A stretch of DNA of 38,598 nt from Prevotella sp. (lineage in GTDB: Bacteria > Bacteroidota > Bacteroidia > Bacteroidales > Bacteroidaceae): NCBI GenBank assembly GCA_017941345.1, contig JAGAWQ010000140.1, positions 1 through 38,598 on the forward strand. Direction: 5' to 3'. The notes under the pieces were generated by a model, which was given only the letters and a program-made list of their open reading frames with translations, was not told where the DNA came from and ran no database searches. Below are positions 8,010-15,779 of the stretch, piece after piece; the first letter of the stretch is position 1; every line of letters starts with the position of its first letter. Both the position numbers and the translations under genes were made by a program.

Positions 8010-9268
8010 CCAATCTGATAATAGGACTCATCGTGACCATGATTTTCTCCGCCTTCTTCTCAGGCATGGAGATAGCCTTTGTGTCGAGCAACCGACTGCG
8101 TGCTGAGATGGACCGCGAGAAGAACGGCCTCTCGCAGCGCGCCATCGAGGTGTTCTACCGTCATCCTCACAATTTCGTGTCGACCATGCTGGTGGGCAAC
8201 AATATCGCACTGGTCATCTATGGCATCCTGTTTGCCCGCATCTTCGACGCCACGCTGTTCTCTGGGCTGAGCGACGGCGCCCGTGTGACAGCTGACACGC
8301 TGCTCTCTACCGTTGTGGTGCTCTTTACAGGCGAATTTCTGCCCAAGACCATCTTCAAGTCGAGCCCCAACACTATGCTGACCATCTTTGCCATTCCGGC
8401 TTACGTCTGCTACGTGGTGCTCTATCCCATCTCCCGTTTCACCACGCTGCTCTCGCGCGGACTGCTGCGCCTCATTGGCGTACACATGCCCAAGGAGCAG
8501 GACGACAAGGAGTTCACGCGTGTCGACCTCGACTATCTGGTGCAGTCGAGCATCGACAATGCCAAGGACGATGCTGAGATAGACGAGGAGGTGAAGATTT
8601 TCCATAACGCCCTCGACTTCTCCGACACGAAGGTGCGCGACTGTATGGTGCCGCGTACGGAGATTGTGGCTATCGACATCGACGACTGTTCCATCGAGGA
8701 ACTGAAGCGTAAGTTCATCGACAGCGGACACTCCAAGCTGGTGGTCTATCGCGAGGACATCGACCATATCATCGGCTATATCCACTCCTCAGAGCTCTTC
8801 AAGGAGTCGTTCACCGACATCTCAGAGCATATCCAGACCATGCCCTACGTCCCTGAGACGATGGCGGCACAGAAGCTCATGCAGACCTTCATGCAGAAGA
8901 AGAAGTCGCTGGGCGTGGTCATCGACGAGTTTGGCGGCACCAGTGGTCTCGTGTCGCTCGAGGACATCGTCGAGGAGATTTTTGGCGATATCGAGGATGA
9001 GCACGACAACCAGAAATACGTCGCCAAGCAGGTCAGCGAACACGAGTATGTGCTCTCTGCACGTCTGGAGATTGAGAAGGTCAACGAGCTCTTCGACCTC
9101 GAGTTGCCTGAGAGCGACGAATATATGACGCTGGGTGGTCTCATCCTCCACGAATACCAGTCGTTCCCCAAGCTCAACGAGGTGGTGAAGATAGGCCATC
9201 TGGAGTTCAAAATCATCAAGAATACCCAGACGAAAATTGAACTCGTACGGCTAAAAGTCTGCGAGTAA
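8006..9268 (+). CDS. CNNM/CorC-family transport protein (hemolysin-like, GldE-type)
   Basis: A 420-residue membrane protein with an N-terminal DUF21/CNNM domain (about 1-190; MIFSAFFSGMEIAFVSS and membrane segments near 60-85, 95-115 and 125-150), a pair of CBS domains (about 205-325, starting VRDCMVPRTEIVAID) and a C-terminal CorC_HlyC domain (about 340-415, ending TKIELVRLKV). Relatives include CorC/MpfA-type Mg2+ efflux proteins and GldE of gliding Bacteroidetes. With no gliding genes in view, a cation-linked or envelope role is the safer reading. It overlaps lptC by 4 bp and is followed by the foldase gene after a promoter. Confidence 0.9.
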   Translation: MTNLIIGLIVTMIFSAFFSGMEIAFVSSNRLRAEMDREKNGLSQRAIEVFYRHPHNFVSTMLVGNNIALVIYGILFARIFDATLFSGLSDGARVTADTLLSTVVVLFTGEFLPKTIFKSSPNTMLTIFAIPAYVCYVVLYPISRFTTLLSRGLLRLIGVHMPKEQDDKEFTRVDLDYLVQSSIDNAKDDAEIDEEVKIFHNALDFSDTKVRDCMVPRTEIVAIDIDDCSIEELKRKFIDSGHSKLVVYREDIDHIIGYIHSSELFKESFTDISEHIQTMPYVPETMAAQKLMQTFMQKKKSLGVVIDEFGGTSGLVSLEDIVEEIFGDIEDEHDNQKYVAKQVSEHEYVLSARLEIEKVNELFDLELPESDEYMTLGGLILHEYQSFPKLNEVVKIGHLEFKIIKNTQTKIELVRLKVCE

Positions 9269-9312
9269 AGCATTTTTTTGCGAAAAGTTGCCGATAATTC
9301 GTGCAAATTTCG

Positions 9313-9320
9313 TAATTTTG
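9313..9320 (+). promoter_or_regulatory. -7 box upstream of the PpiD-like gene
   Basis: TAATTTTG is followed by CAGGCTGAATTTGAGA. A TTG (9287-9289) lies 23 bp upstream, a rather long spacing. The run after the box matches that at 5901. The leader would be about 45 nt, so the foldase probably has its own promoter within the cluster. Confidence 0.6.
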
Positions 9321-9370
9321 CAGGCTGAATTTGAGAAAAATAACAATAAAATAAAATTTAATAGCTAAAA

Positions 9371-11512
9371 ATGGCAGCAATTGGAAAAATCAGAAGCTGG
9401 GGACCAGTACTCGCTACGGTGATTGGTCTGGCCCTTTTTGCATTCATTGCCGAAGAGATGTTCCGCTCGTGTGAGTCAACCAACAACGAGCGTCGTCAGC
9501 AAGTAGGCGAAGTGTTAGGTAAGAAAATCTCCGTACAGGAGTTCCAGTCACTCGTCGACGAGTACCAGGAGGTCATCAAGATGACCCAGGGCCGCGACAA
9601 TCTGTCTGAGGAAGAGCTCAACCAGGTGAAGGACCAGGTATGGCAGCAGTTCGTCAACAACACCATCATCGAGACCGAGGCCGCTAAGGTAGGCCTTACC
9701 GTTACCGATGAGGAGATGCAGAACCTGCTGAAGGCCGGTACTAACCCCATGCTCATGCAGACACCTTTCGTCAACCAGCAGACGGGTCGTTTCGACGTCA
9801 GTCAGCTCACCAAGTTCCTGGCAGACTACAACAAGATGAAGTCGCAGGGCAATGCCCAGACCGAGCAGTACGAGCGTATCTACCAGTACTGGAAGTTCAT
9901 GGAGAAGAATATCCGTCAGCAGCTCCTGGCCACCAAGTACCAGCAGCTCCTGGCTCAGTGTCTGCTCTCTAACCCCGTATCAGCCAAGATGGCTTTCGAC
10001 GCCCAGAACGAGGAGAGCGACGTGTTGCTCGCAGCCGTTCCCTATAGCACCATCAAGGATTCCGACGTTGAGGTTTCTGATGGCGACCTGAAGGACAAGT
10101 ACAACAGCCAGAAGGAGCAGTACAAGCAGTATGTGGAGAGCCGCGACATCAAGTATGTCGACTTCCAGGTGCAGGCTTCCAAGGCCGACCGCGATGCCCT
10201 GATGAAGACCATGCAGGAGGCTCAGCGCCAGCTCAGCGCAGGTGTCGTTCCTGCCGAGGCCGTTCGCAAGGCTCAGTCGCAGGTAGCCTATACCGGTCTT
10301 TTTGCTACCCGCAACGCCTTCCCCGCTGATATCGCCCAGAAGATTGACTCGATGGCTGTTGGTCAGGTGACCGCTCCCTTCGAGACCAAATACGACAACA
10401 CCCTCAATGTGGTGAAGCTCATCGCCAAGACCCAGCTGCCCGACTCTGTAGAGTATCGTCAGATTCAGGTGGGTGGAGCTACTCCCGAGGCTGCTCAGAA
10501 GACTGCCGACAGCATCTATACCGCTTTGCAGGGTGGTGCTGACTTCGAGGCCGTCGCCAAGAAGTATGGCCAGACTGGTGAGAAGCAGTGGATGACCTCT
10601 GCCATGTACGAGCGTACCCAGACCATCGATGCCGACACCAAGGCTTACATACAGGCCATCAGCACGCTGGATGCCGGTCAGCTGAAGAACCTCCAGTTCT
10701 CTCAGGGCAACATCGTGCTCCAGGTGACTGCCCGCAAGGCCTTCGTCAACAAGTTCGACGTAGCCGTTGTCAAGCACACCATCGACTTCTCCAAGCAGAC
10801 CTACTCTAATGCTTACAATAAGTTCAGCCAGTATGTCAGCGAGAACAACAATATCGAGGGGCTTGAGAAGAACGCCCAGAAGTTCGGCTTCCGCGTTCAG
10901 GAGCGTCAGGACCTCTACAACTCTGAGCACAATGTTGTTGGCGTACGCTCTACCCGCGAGGCTATGAAGTGGATTTTCGACGCCAAGGAAGGCGAGGTGT
11001 CACCCCTCTATGAGTGTGGCAACAACGACCATCTGCTCGTCGTAGCCCTCACCGCTATTCATCCCGTAGGCTATCGCCCCCTCAACGGCATGGTGAAAGA
11101 CCAGATTCGTCAGGAGGTTATCCGCGACAAGAAGTTCGCCAAGGCTGCCGAGAAGCTGGCAGGTGTCAAGGACATCGCTGCCGCCAAGGCTAAGGGCGCC
11201 GCTATCGACAGCGTTCGTCAGATTACCTTCTCTGCTCCCGTCTTCGTACAGTCTGCCGGTGCCAGCGAGCCCGCTCTGAGTGGTGCTGTTGCCGCTGTCA
11301 AGGCCGGTCAGTTCAGCCCCGCTGTGGTGAAGGGCAATGGTGCCGCCTACCTGTTCCAGGTACTCTCCAAGAAGCAGCGCGAGGGTGCTAAGTTCGACGA
11401 GAAGCAGCAGACTCAGCAGCTGCGTCAGCAGGCCATGCAGGCTGCCGGCCGTTTCATGAACGAGCTCTACCTGAAGGCCGACGTTGTTGACAACCGCTAC
11501 CTCTTCTTCTAA
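9371..11512 (+). CDS. Membrane-anchored peptidylprolyl isomerase/foldase, PpiD/SurA type
   Basis: A 713-residue periplasmic foldase held by a single N-terminal membrane segment (WGPVLATVIGLALFAFIAEEMF, residues 10-31). The SurA_N-like helical part follows (about 40-260: VGEVLGKKISVQEFQSLVDEY, VTDEEMQNLLKAG). At least one parvulin-like domain is visible around 360-465 (VEYRQIQVGG, ADSIYTALQGGADFEAVAKKYG), with a degenerate repeat before it and a helical C-terminal region with REGAKFDEKQQ. Length and order match PpiD-like proteins of Bacteroidetes, which assist outer membrane protein folding. Pro/Gln/Lys-rich hydrophilic composition supports a periplasmic body. Two terminators follow, so it ends the unit. 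Confidence 0.9.
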   Translation: MAAIGKIRSWGPVLATVIGLALFAFIAEEMFRSCESTNNERRQQVGEVLGKKISVQEFQSLVDEYQEVIKMTQGRDNLSEEELNQVKDQVWQQFVNNTIIETEAAKVGLTVTDEEMQNLLKAGTNPMLMQTPFVNQQTGRFDVSQLTKFLADYNKMKSQGNAQTEQYERIYQYWKFMEKNIRQQLLATKYQQLLAQCLLSNPVSAKMAFDAQNEESDVLLAAVPYSTIKDSDVEVSDGDLKDKYNSQKEQYKQYVESRDIKYVDFQVQASKADRDALMKTMQEAQRQLSAGVVPAEAVRKAQSQVAYTGLFATRNAFPADIAQKIDSMAVGQVTAPFETKYDNTLNVVKLIAKTQLPDSVEYRQIQVGGATPEAAQKTADSIYTALQGGADFEAVAKKYGQTGEKQWMTSAMYERTQTIDADTKAYIQAISTLDAGQLKNLQFSQGNIVLQVTARKAFVNKFDVAVVKHTIDFSKQTYSNAYNKFSQYVSENNNIEGLEKNAQKFGFRVQERQDLYNSEHNVVGVRSTREAMKWIFDAKEGEVSPLYECGNNDHLLVVALTAIHPVGYRPLNGMVKDQIRQEVIRDKKFAKAAEKLAGVKDIAAAKAKGAAIDSVRQITFSAPVFVQSAGASEPALSGAVAAVKAGQFSPAVVKGNGAAYLFQVLSKKQREGAKFDEKQQTQQLRQQAMQAAGRFMNELYLKADVVDNRYLFF

Positions 11513-11537
11513 GATTCCTCTAAAGATTCAACACCAT

Positions 11538-11573
11538 AAAAAATCCTGCACCCTTCACGATGCAGGATTTTTT
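11538..11573. terminator. Bidirectional terminator after the foldase gene
   Basis: AAAAAATCCTGCA, a 10-nt loop, then TGCAGGATTTTTT: a perfect 13-bp inverted repeat ending in T6 on the plus strand and, read from the other side, also in T6. It can end both the plus-strand foldase transcript and the minus-strand PorT-like transcript. Confidence 0.93.
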
Positions 11574-11590
11574 AATTTGACTACTCAATG

Positions 11591-11621
11591 AGAGGACAGC
11601 TGGAAGAGCTGTCCTCTTTTT
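11591..11621 (+). terminator. Second terminator hairpin after the foldase gene
   Basis: GAGGACAGCT (11592-11601), loop GGAAG, AGCTGTCCTC (11607-11616), then TTTTTC on the plus strand. On the minus strand there is no T-run, so this one serves the plus strand. It lies 8 bp from the stop of the convergent gene. Confidence 0.88.
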
Positions 11622-11628
11622 CTTTGTA

Positions 11629-12282
11629 TTAGAAGTTGACTCCTATGGCCATGAAGAAGTTTTGATTGCGGGCGGTGGTGAAGTCGTCTTTGACGATGTT
11701 GGCCAAGCCGAAGTCGAAACCGATTTCGGCATAGAGCATCTTGTATTCGGCACCACAGCCTACGCGCAGGCCTCCGTCGAAGCGACGGAAATCGTTGAAG
11801 GAGGAGTGCGACTCGCGCTCGATATTGTTGATGACGGAACCGTAGTTCTTGGTCTTTCCACCGACGCCATAGGCCAGATAGCCTCCCAGGAAGGGCTGTA
11901 TGTACAGGTCGTCAAGGACGTCGAAGGAGTACTTGATAACAACGGGCAGCTGCAGATAGGTGAGGCGGGTGGTGATTTCCGCGCCCTGATGATAGCGCTT
12001 GCCTCCCTTCTCGGAGTAGAGCAGTCCTAACTCCAGCCAGATGGGGTAGGAGTTGGCCAGCTGGATGCCGTAGACTCCGCCTACCGTGAGACCTGTACGG
12101 CTGTCGAGGTCGGTATCGACGACGTCGCTGTTGACGGTGGAGATGTTCAACCCCAGACGCAGCCCGTAGTAGCGCTCGGTGGTGGTGCGGCTGTAGCGGC
12201 TGCGTTCACGCGACGTCTGATACTGGGCCAGACAGTGGGTGGCCGCAGCCGCGAAGCATATCATCAAAAGAATCTTCTTCAT
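11629..12282 (-). CDS. PorT-like outer membrane beta-barrel protein
   Basis: A 217-residue secreted protein with signal peptide MKKILLMICFAAAATHCLAQ and an eight-stranded-barrel pattern of the OMP_b-brl_2/PorT type. Characteristic pieces are YYGLRLGLNISTV, GLTVGGVYGIQL, LELGLLYSEKGGK, YLQLPVVIKYSF and the closing strand FFMAIGVNF. Such proteins are abundant in Bacteroidetes and mostly uncharacterised; PorT itself belongs to type IX secretion, but this resemblance does not prove that role. It lies 14 bp downstream of the aldehyde dehydrogenase gene on the same strand and is probably co-transcribed. Confidence 0.85.
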   Translation of the reverse strand: MKKILLMICFAAAATHCLAQYQTSRERSRYSRTTTERYYGLRLGLNISTVNSDVVDTDLDSRTGLTVGGVYGIQLANSYPIWLELGLLYSEKGGKRYHQGAEITTRLTYLQLPVVIKYSFDVLDDLYIQPFLGGYLAYGVGGKTKNYGSVINNIERESHSSFNDFRRFDGGLRVGCGAEYKMLYAEIGFDFGLANIVKDDFTTARNQNFFMAIGVNF

Positions 12283-12296
12283 GACAAATTTAGGGG

Positions 12297-13736
12297 TTAC
12301 TCATACCAGGTATCGAGGTAGGTGACGTGGGTAACGAGGTATTCCTCGATGCCGTGCTTGCCGTCAGCACCACCGATACCGCTCTTCTTCACACCAGCGT
12401 GGAAGCCCTGCATAGCCTCGAAGTGCTCGCGGTTGATGTAGGTCTCGCCAAACTCGAGCTCACGGGCTACACGGGCTGCGGTGTCGATATCCTTGGTGAA
12501 TACGCTGGATGCCAGACCGTACTCGCAGTCGTTGGCCCACTCAATAACCTGCTCGATGGTGTCGAACTCTACCAATGGGATGACAGGACCGAAGGTCTCC
12601 TCGTGGATGATGTCCATCTGCTGGGTGCAGTTGTCGAGCACGGTAGCGGCATAGAAGTAGCCCTTGTCGCCTACGCGATGACCACCGCAGAGCAGCTTGG
12701 CACCCTGCTTGATGGCGCGCTCCACCTTCTCGGTAACGCTCTCCAGCGCACGTGCCTCAACCAACGGACCCATATCGACGGTGTGGTCCTTGCAGACATC
12801 GCCCACCTTGACTGCCGACATCTTGTCGACCAGAATCTTGGTGAACTCAGCCTTTACCTCCTTCTGAACGTAAACACGCTCTGCATTGTTGCAAATCTGG
12901 CCGTTGTTGCCGATACGGCTGTCGACAATCCACTGGGCTGCCTTCTCGAGGTCGGCATCCTTGCAGACGATGGCAGGAGCCTTACCACCCAGCTCGAGGC
13001 TGACCTTGGTGATGTTCTTAGAGGCAGCAGCCATGATGCTCTCGCCAGCACCAACAGAACCAGTGACTGAGACAATGTCAATCTTGGGCGAGCCAGCCAT
13101 CTCGTTGCCGATGACGCTTCCCTTACCCGTCACGATGTTGATGACACCCTTGGGCAGACCCACCTTGTCGACAACCTCGCCGAATACGGTGCAGTTCTCA
13201 GGGGTGAGTTGTGAGGGCTTGATGACGATGGTACATCCGGCAATCAGCGCTGCACCGGCCTTGCGGGCGATGAGGAAGAAGGGGAAGTTCCAGGGCAGGA
13301 TGCCTGCTACGACGCCAATAGGCTTCTTGGAGAGGAAGATGGTCTCGTTAGGACGGTCGGAGGGGATAATCTCGCCCTCGATGTGGCGTGCGAACGATGC
13401 CATGTAGTCGAAATACTCGGCAGTGACGTCGACCTCAACGGTAGCCCATGTGAGGGTCTTGCCCTGCTCGCGCATGATGATGTCGATGAACTCCTCGCGA
13501 CGCTCACGGATGCCGTTGGCCAGCTTCTTCAGCCAGGCAGCACGCTCGATGGCAGGTGTCTTGGCCCATGCCTTCTGTGCAGCACGCGCTGCGTCGAGTG
13601 CACGGTTCACATCCTCGATGGTGCCATTAGGCTGGCGGGAAATGACTTCCTCGGTTGAGGGGTTCAACACATCAATCCACTGGCCGTTCGATGCTTCGCA
13701 GAACTGACCGTTAATGTACATTTTCAAATCTTTCAT
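12297..13736 (-). CDS. aldA: NAD-dependent aldehyde dehydrogenase, AldA (lactaldehyde/glycolaldehyde) type
   Basis: A 479-residue cytosolic aldehyde dehydrogenase. It shows PWNFPFF with Asn150, LELGGKAPAIV with the general base Glu249 and GQICNNAERV with the nucleophile Cys282. Similarity to E. coli AldA runs along the whole length, for example SDRP, ILPWNFPFFLIARK, GETYINRE-FEAMQGFHAG and KSGIGGADGKHG near the C-terminus. AldA oxidises L-lactaldehyde from fucose/rhamnose breakdown and glycolaldehyde; a fucose/rhamnose context is not visible here, so the substrate is inferred. A good promoter precedes it and the PorT-like gene follows after 14 bp. Confidence 0.93.
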   Translation of the reverse strand: MKDLKMYINGQFCEASNGQWIDVLNPSTEEVISRQPNGTIEDVNRALDAARAAQKAWAKTPAIERAAWLKKLANGIRERREEFIDIIMREQGKTLTWATVEVDVTAEYFDYMASFARHIEGEIIPSDRPNETIFLSKKPIGVVAGILPWNFPFFLIARKAGAALIAGCTIVIKPSQLTPENCTVFGEVVDKVGLPKGVINIVTGKGSVIGNEMAGSPKIDIVSVTGSVGAGESIMAAASKNITKVSLELGGKAPAIVCKDADLEKAAQWIVDSRIGNNGQICNNAERVYVQKEVKAEFTKILVDKMSAVKVGDVCKDHTVDMGPLVEARALESVTEKVERAIKQGAKLLCGGHRVGDKGYFYAATVLDNCTQQMDIIHEETFGPVIPLVEFDTIEQVIEWANDCEYGLASSVFTKDIDTAARVARELEFGETYINREHFEAMQGFHAGVKKSGIGGADGKHGIEEYLVTHVTYLDTWYE

Positions 13737-13783
13737 ACGTGTATGTTTTAGTAAAGTAGTTAAGTAAAAATCTTTTCAGAAGG

Positions 13784-13815
13784 CAAAGATAAGCTATTTG
13801 GCTGACATCTCCAAA
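13784..13815 (-). promoter_or_regulatory. aldA promoter, TTTG-N20-TATCTTTG
   Basis: On the minus strand TTTG (13815-13812), exactly 20 bp, then TATCTTTG (13791-13784). The -33 box abuts the stop codon of the upstream LytTR gene. No terminator is seen between the two genes, so read-through from the kinase operon is also possible. Confidence 0.82.
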
Positions 13816-14526
13816 TTATTTTCCCAAAAATTTCGTGTCGAGATACTGTTGGAAAGAATCTTTGTACATATCGCCAATGGGCAGATAAGTGTCGCTATCC
13901 ATGATGACACGGTTCTTGTTGACCTCCTGAATCTTGGTCAGATTGATGATGTAGGAACGGTGTATGCGCATGAAGTAGGAGGGCAGGCGCTCCTCCATCT
14001 TCTTCATGGAGAGCAGTGTGATGATGGGCTTGGGCTCGCTCTCGAGATAGACTTTCAGATACTCGCTCATGGCCTCGACGTAGCGGATGTCGCTGATGCT
14101 GACCTTCACGATGCGGTACTCAGTCTTGAGGAAGATGGTATCGTCTTCTAACTGAGAACTCTCACTTCTCAGTTCTAACCTCTCAGCTAGACGGTTGGCG
14201 GCTCGCTGGAAGTCCTGCAGGCCGAAGGGCTTGAGCAGATAGTCGACGGCATTGACCTTGAAGCCCTCGACGGCATATTCGGCATAGGCGGTGGTGAAGA
14301 CGACGAGGGGTGGGGCAGTGAGTGTCTTGATGAAGTCCATGCCGTTGAGGTCGGGCATGTTGATGTCGCAGAAGATGGCGTCGACAGTGTCTTGCTGCAG
14401 AAACTGTTGCGCCTCCAGTGCACTCTGGCACTGGGCTGCCAACTCGAGGAAAGGAACTTTGCCTATGTAGGCTGCAATTTGCTGGAGCGCCAGGGGCTCG
14501 TCGTCAATAGCCAAGCATCGAATCAT
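13816..14526 (-). CDS. LytTR-family response regulator
   Basis: A 236-residue two-component regulator. The receiver domain (1-115) has the acidic pair Asp8-Asp9, phospho-acceptor Asp54 in CDINMPD, Thr78/79 and Lys99 in LLKPF. A linker at about 113-127 (RLELRSESSQLEDD region) is encoded by a heptamer repeat. The LytTR DNA-binding domain (about 130-232) has FLKTEYRIVKVSISDIRYVEA, MRIHRSYIINL and PIGDMYKDSF. LytTR domains usually bind paired direct repeats upstream of target promoters. It overlaps the kinase gene by 4 bp, so the two are translationally coupled. Its target genes are unknown; the lipoprotein at the head of the operon is one candidate. Confidence 0.95.
   Translation of the reverse strand: MIRCLAIDDEPLALQQIAAYIGKVPFLELAAQCQSALEAQQFLQQDTVDAIFCDINMPDLNGMDFIKTLTAPPLVVFTTAYAEYAVEGFKVNAVDYLLKPFGLQDFQRAANRLAERLELRSESSQLEDDTIFLKTEYRIVKVSISDIRYVEAMSEYLKVYLESEPKPIITLLSMKKMEERLPSYFMRIHRSYIINLTKIQEVNKNRVIMDSDTYLPIGDMYKDSFQQYLDTKFLGK
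14147..14188. repeat. Heptamer repeat inside the LytTR gene linker
   Basis: Six units of seven bases (tctaact, gagaact, ctcactt, ctcagtt, ctaacct, ctcagct) lie in the coding region between the receiver and LytTR domains. Six sevens make 42 bp, so the frame is kept. A 9-bp palindrome AACTGAGAA/TTCTCAGTT is contained in it. Confidence 0.75.
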
Positions 14527-15752
14527 GTCAGTGGTATGGTTAGTTCAACATTATAAATGTCAGGTTCGTCCTGTATATTTAGCGTAAAATTGTTGTCATA
14601 GAGTAAGTTTAAACGTTGTTTGACATTGGTGAGTCCGACGCCCCCTTTCTCTGGGTTAGGCTTGTCGGCTTTGCTGTTGCGGCAGGTGAACCGGAGCTTG
14701 GTGCCCTCGATGACTACCTTGACGTCGATGAACGACTCGTGCTGATAGGAGATGCCATGCTTGAAGGCGTTCTCGATGAAGGTGATGAGCATCAGAGGCG
14801 GTATCTGCCGGTCGGGTGCCTGTGTGGGCAGGTCGACACGGATTTTCACCTTGTCGGTATAGCGCAGTCGCATCAGCGTGATGTAGTTGCGGATGAAGTC
14901 GAACTCACGGGTGAGCGGTACGCCTTGCTTGTTGCCTTCGTAGAGCACGAAGCGCATCATCTTCGACAGCTCCAGGATGGTCGACTTGGCTTTCTCGGCA
15001 TCGATGTCTACCAGCGCATGGATGTTGTTGAGCGTGTTCATGAAGAAGTGGGGGTTAATCTGGTATTTCAGATACTCCAGCTGTTGCTCCAAGTTCTCTT
15101 TCTCCAGGATGGTGAGCTTCTTCTGGTCGTCGCGATTCTTGAAGTAGAACTTGATGCCCACATTCATGCCCAGCATGAGGAACAGCATGAGGGTAGCCAC
15201 AATGTCGTGTTCGCCAATGAAGGCTGGGGGTGTGTGGCGCATCTTCTTATCATCAGGTTTGAACATAGGCTCGCGGTCGGGCTTGTGCATGCCGTCAGGC
15301 CCTTCGTCAGGACGGAAATCATCGTCAGGACGGAAGTCATCGTCGGGTCGGAAGTCATCGTCGAGGGGCGGGCGGACATCGTCCATCTTCGCCATGTCGG
15401 GCTTTTGAAGGGGGCGGTCGGGCTTGTCAGCACACTGATAGAGCATGAATCCGACTATCATGGCAACGAAGATGGAGCCGTAGAGCAGGCGTTTGTGCTG
15501 ATAGACCAGCAGGGGCGCTACGAGGAAGTTGTGGATGATGAACAACAGAAGATAGGGGGTGAAATGCTGCCAGATGACCCATACCTCGCTCCATTGGAAG
15601 GAGAGCGCCGAATCGTTCATCGCACGCAGATAAAGACTTAGCACGGGGGCTGCAAAGAGCATGCCCCACAGTGCTAAGTATATGATATGTTCTTGTCGCG
15701 ACTGCTGTTTCATCCACATAAATGAACGCACTTTTTCGTGTTTTATTGTCAT
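14523..15752 (-). CDS. LytS/YehU-type sensor histidine kinase with Asp-rich periplasmic loop
   Basis: A 409-residue membrane kinase. There are four membrane segments (about 22-42, 64-84, 89-107 and 184-204). With a cytosolic N-terminus, the 108-183 loop is periplasmic. That loop is strongly acidic and contains FRPDDD repeated (131-149) plus several KPD units. Then comes a short coiled coil (NRDDQKKLTILEKENLEQQL) and the His_kinase domain with His235 in QINPHFFMNTLNNI. The ATPase end has PPLMLITFIENAFKHG and GGVGLTNVKQRL. It is the partner of the overlapping LytTR regulator and lies 27 bp after the beta-helix lipoprotein gene. A cation or polyanion/polycation signal is a reasonable guess from the loop, but no more than that. 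Confidence 0.93.
   Translation of the reverse strand: MTIKHEKVRSFMWMKQQSRQEHIIYLALWGMLFAAPVLSLYLRAMNDSALSFQWSEVWVIWQHFTPYLLLFIIHNFLVAPLLVYQHKRLLYGSIFVAMIVGFMLYQCADKPDRPLQKPDMAKMDDVRPPLDDDFRPDDDFRPDDDFRPDEGPDGMHKPDREPMFKPDDKKMRHTPPAFIGEHDIVATLMLFLMLGMNVGIKFYFKNRDDQKKLTILEKENLEQQLEYLKYQINPHFFMNTLNNIHALVDIDAEKAKSTILELSKMMRFVLYEGNKQGVPLTREFDFIRNYITLMRLRYTDKVKIRVDLPTQAPDRQIPPLMLITFIENAFKHGISYQHESFIDVKVVIEGTKLRFTCRNSKADKPNPEKGGVGLTNVKQRLNLLYDNNFTLNIQDEPDIYNVELTIPLT
15307..15360. repeat. 18-bp tandem repeat coding for the FRPDDD units
   Basis: Three 18-bp units (15307-15324, 15325-15342, 15343-15360) differ at only a few bases, with a decayed fourth after them. In the kinase frame they encode the hexapeptide FRPDDD. 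The near identity at DNA level points to recent expansion. Confidence 0.88.
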
Positions 15753-15779
15753 GTGAACTACTTCATTTACGGAAAAAGA

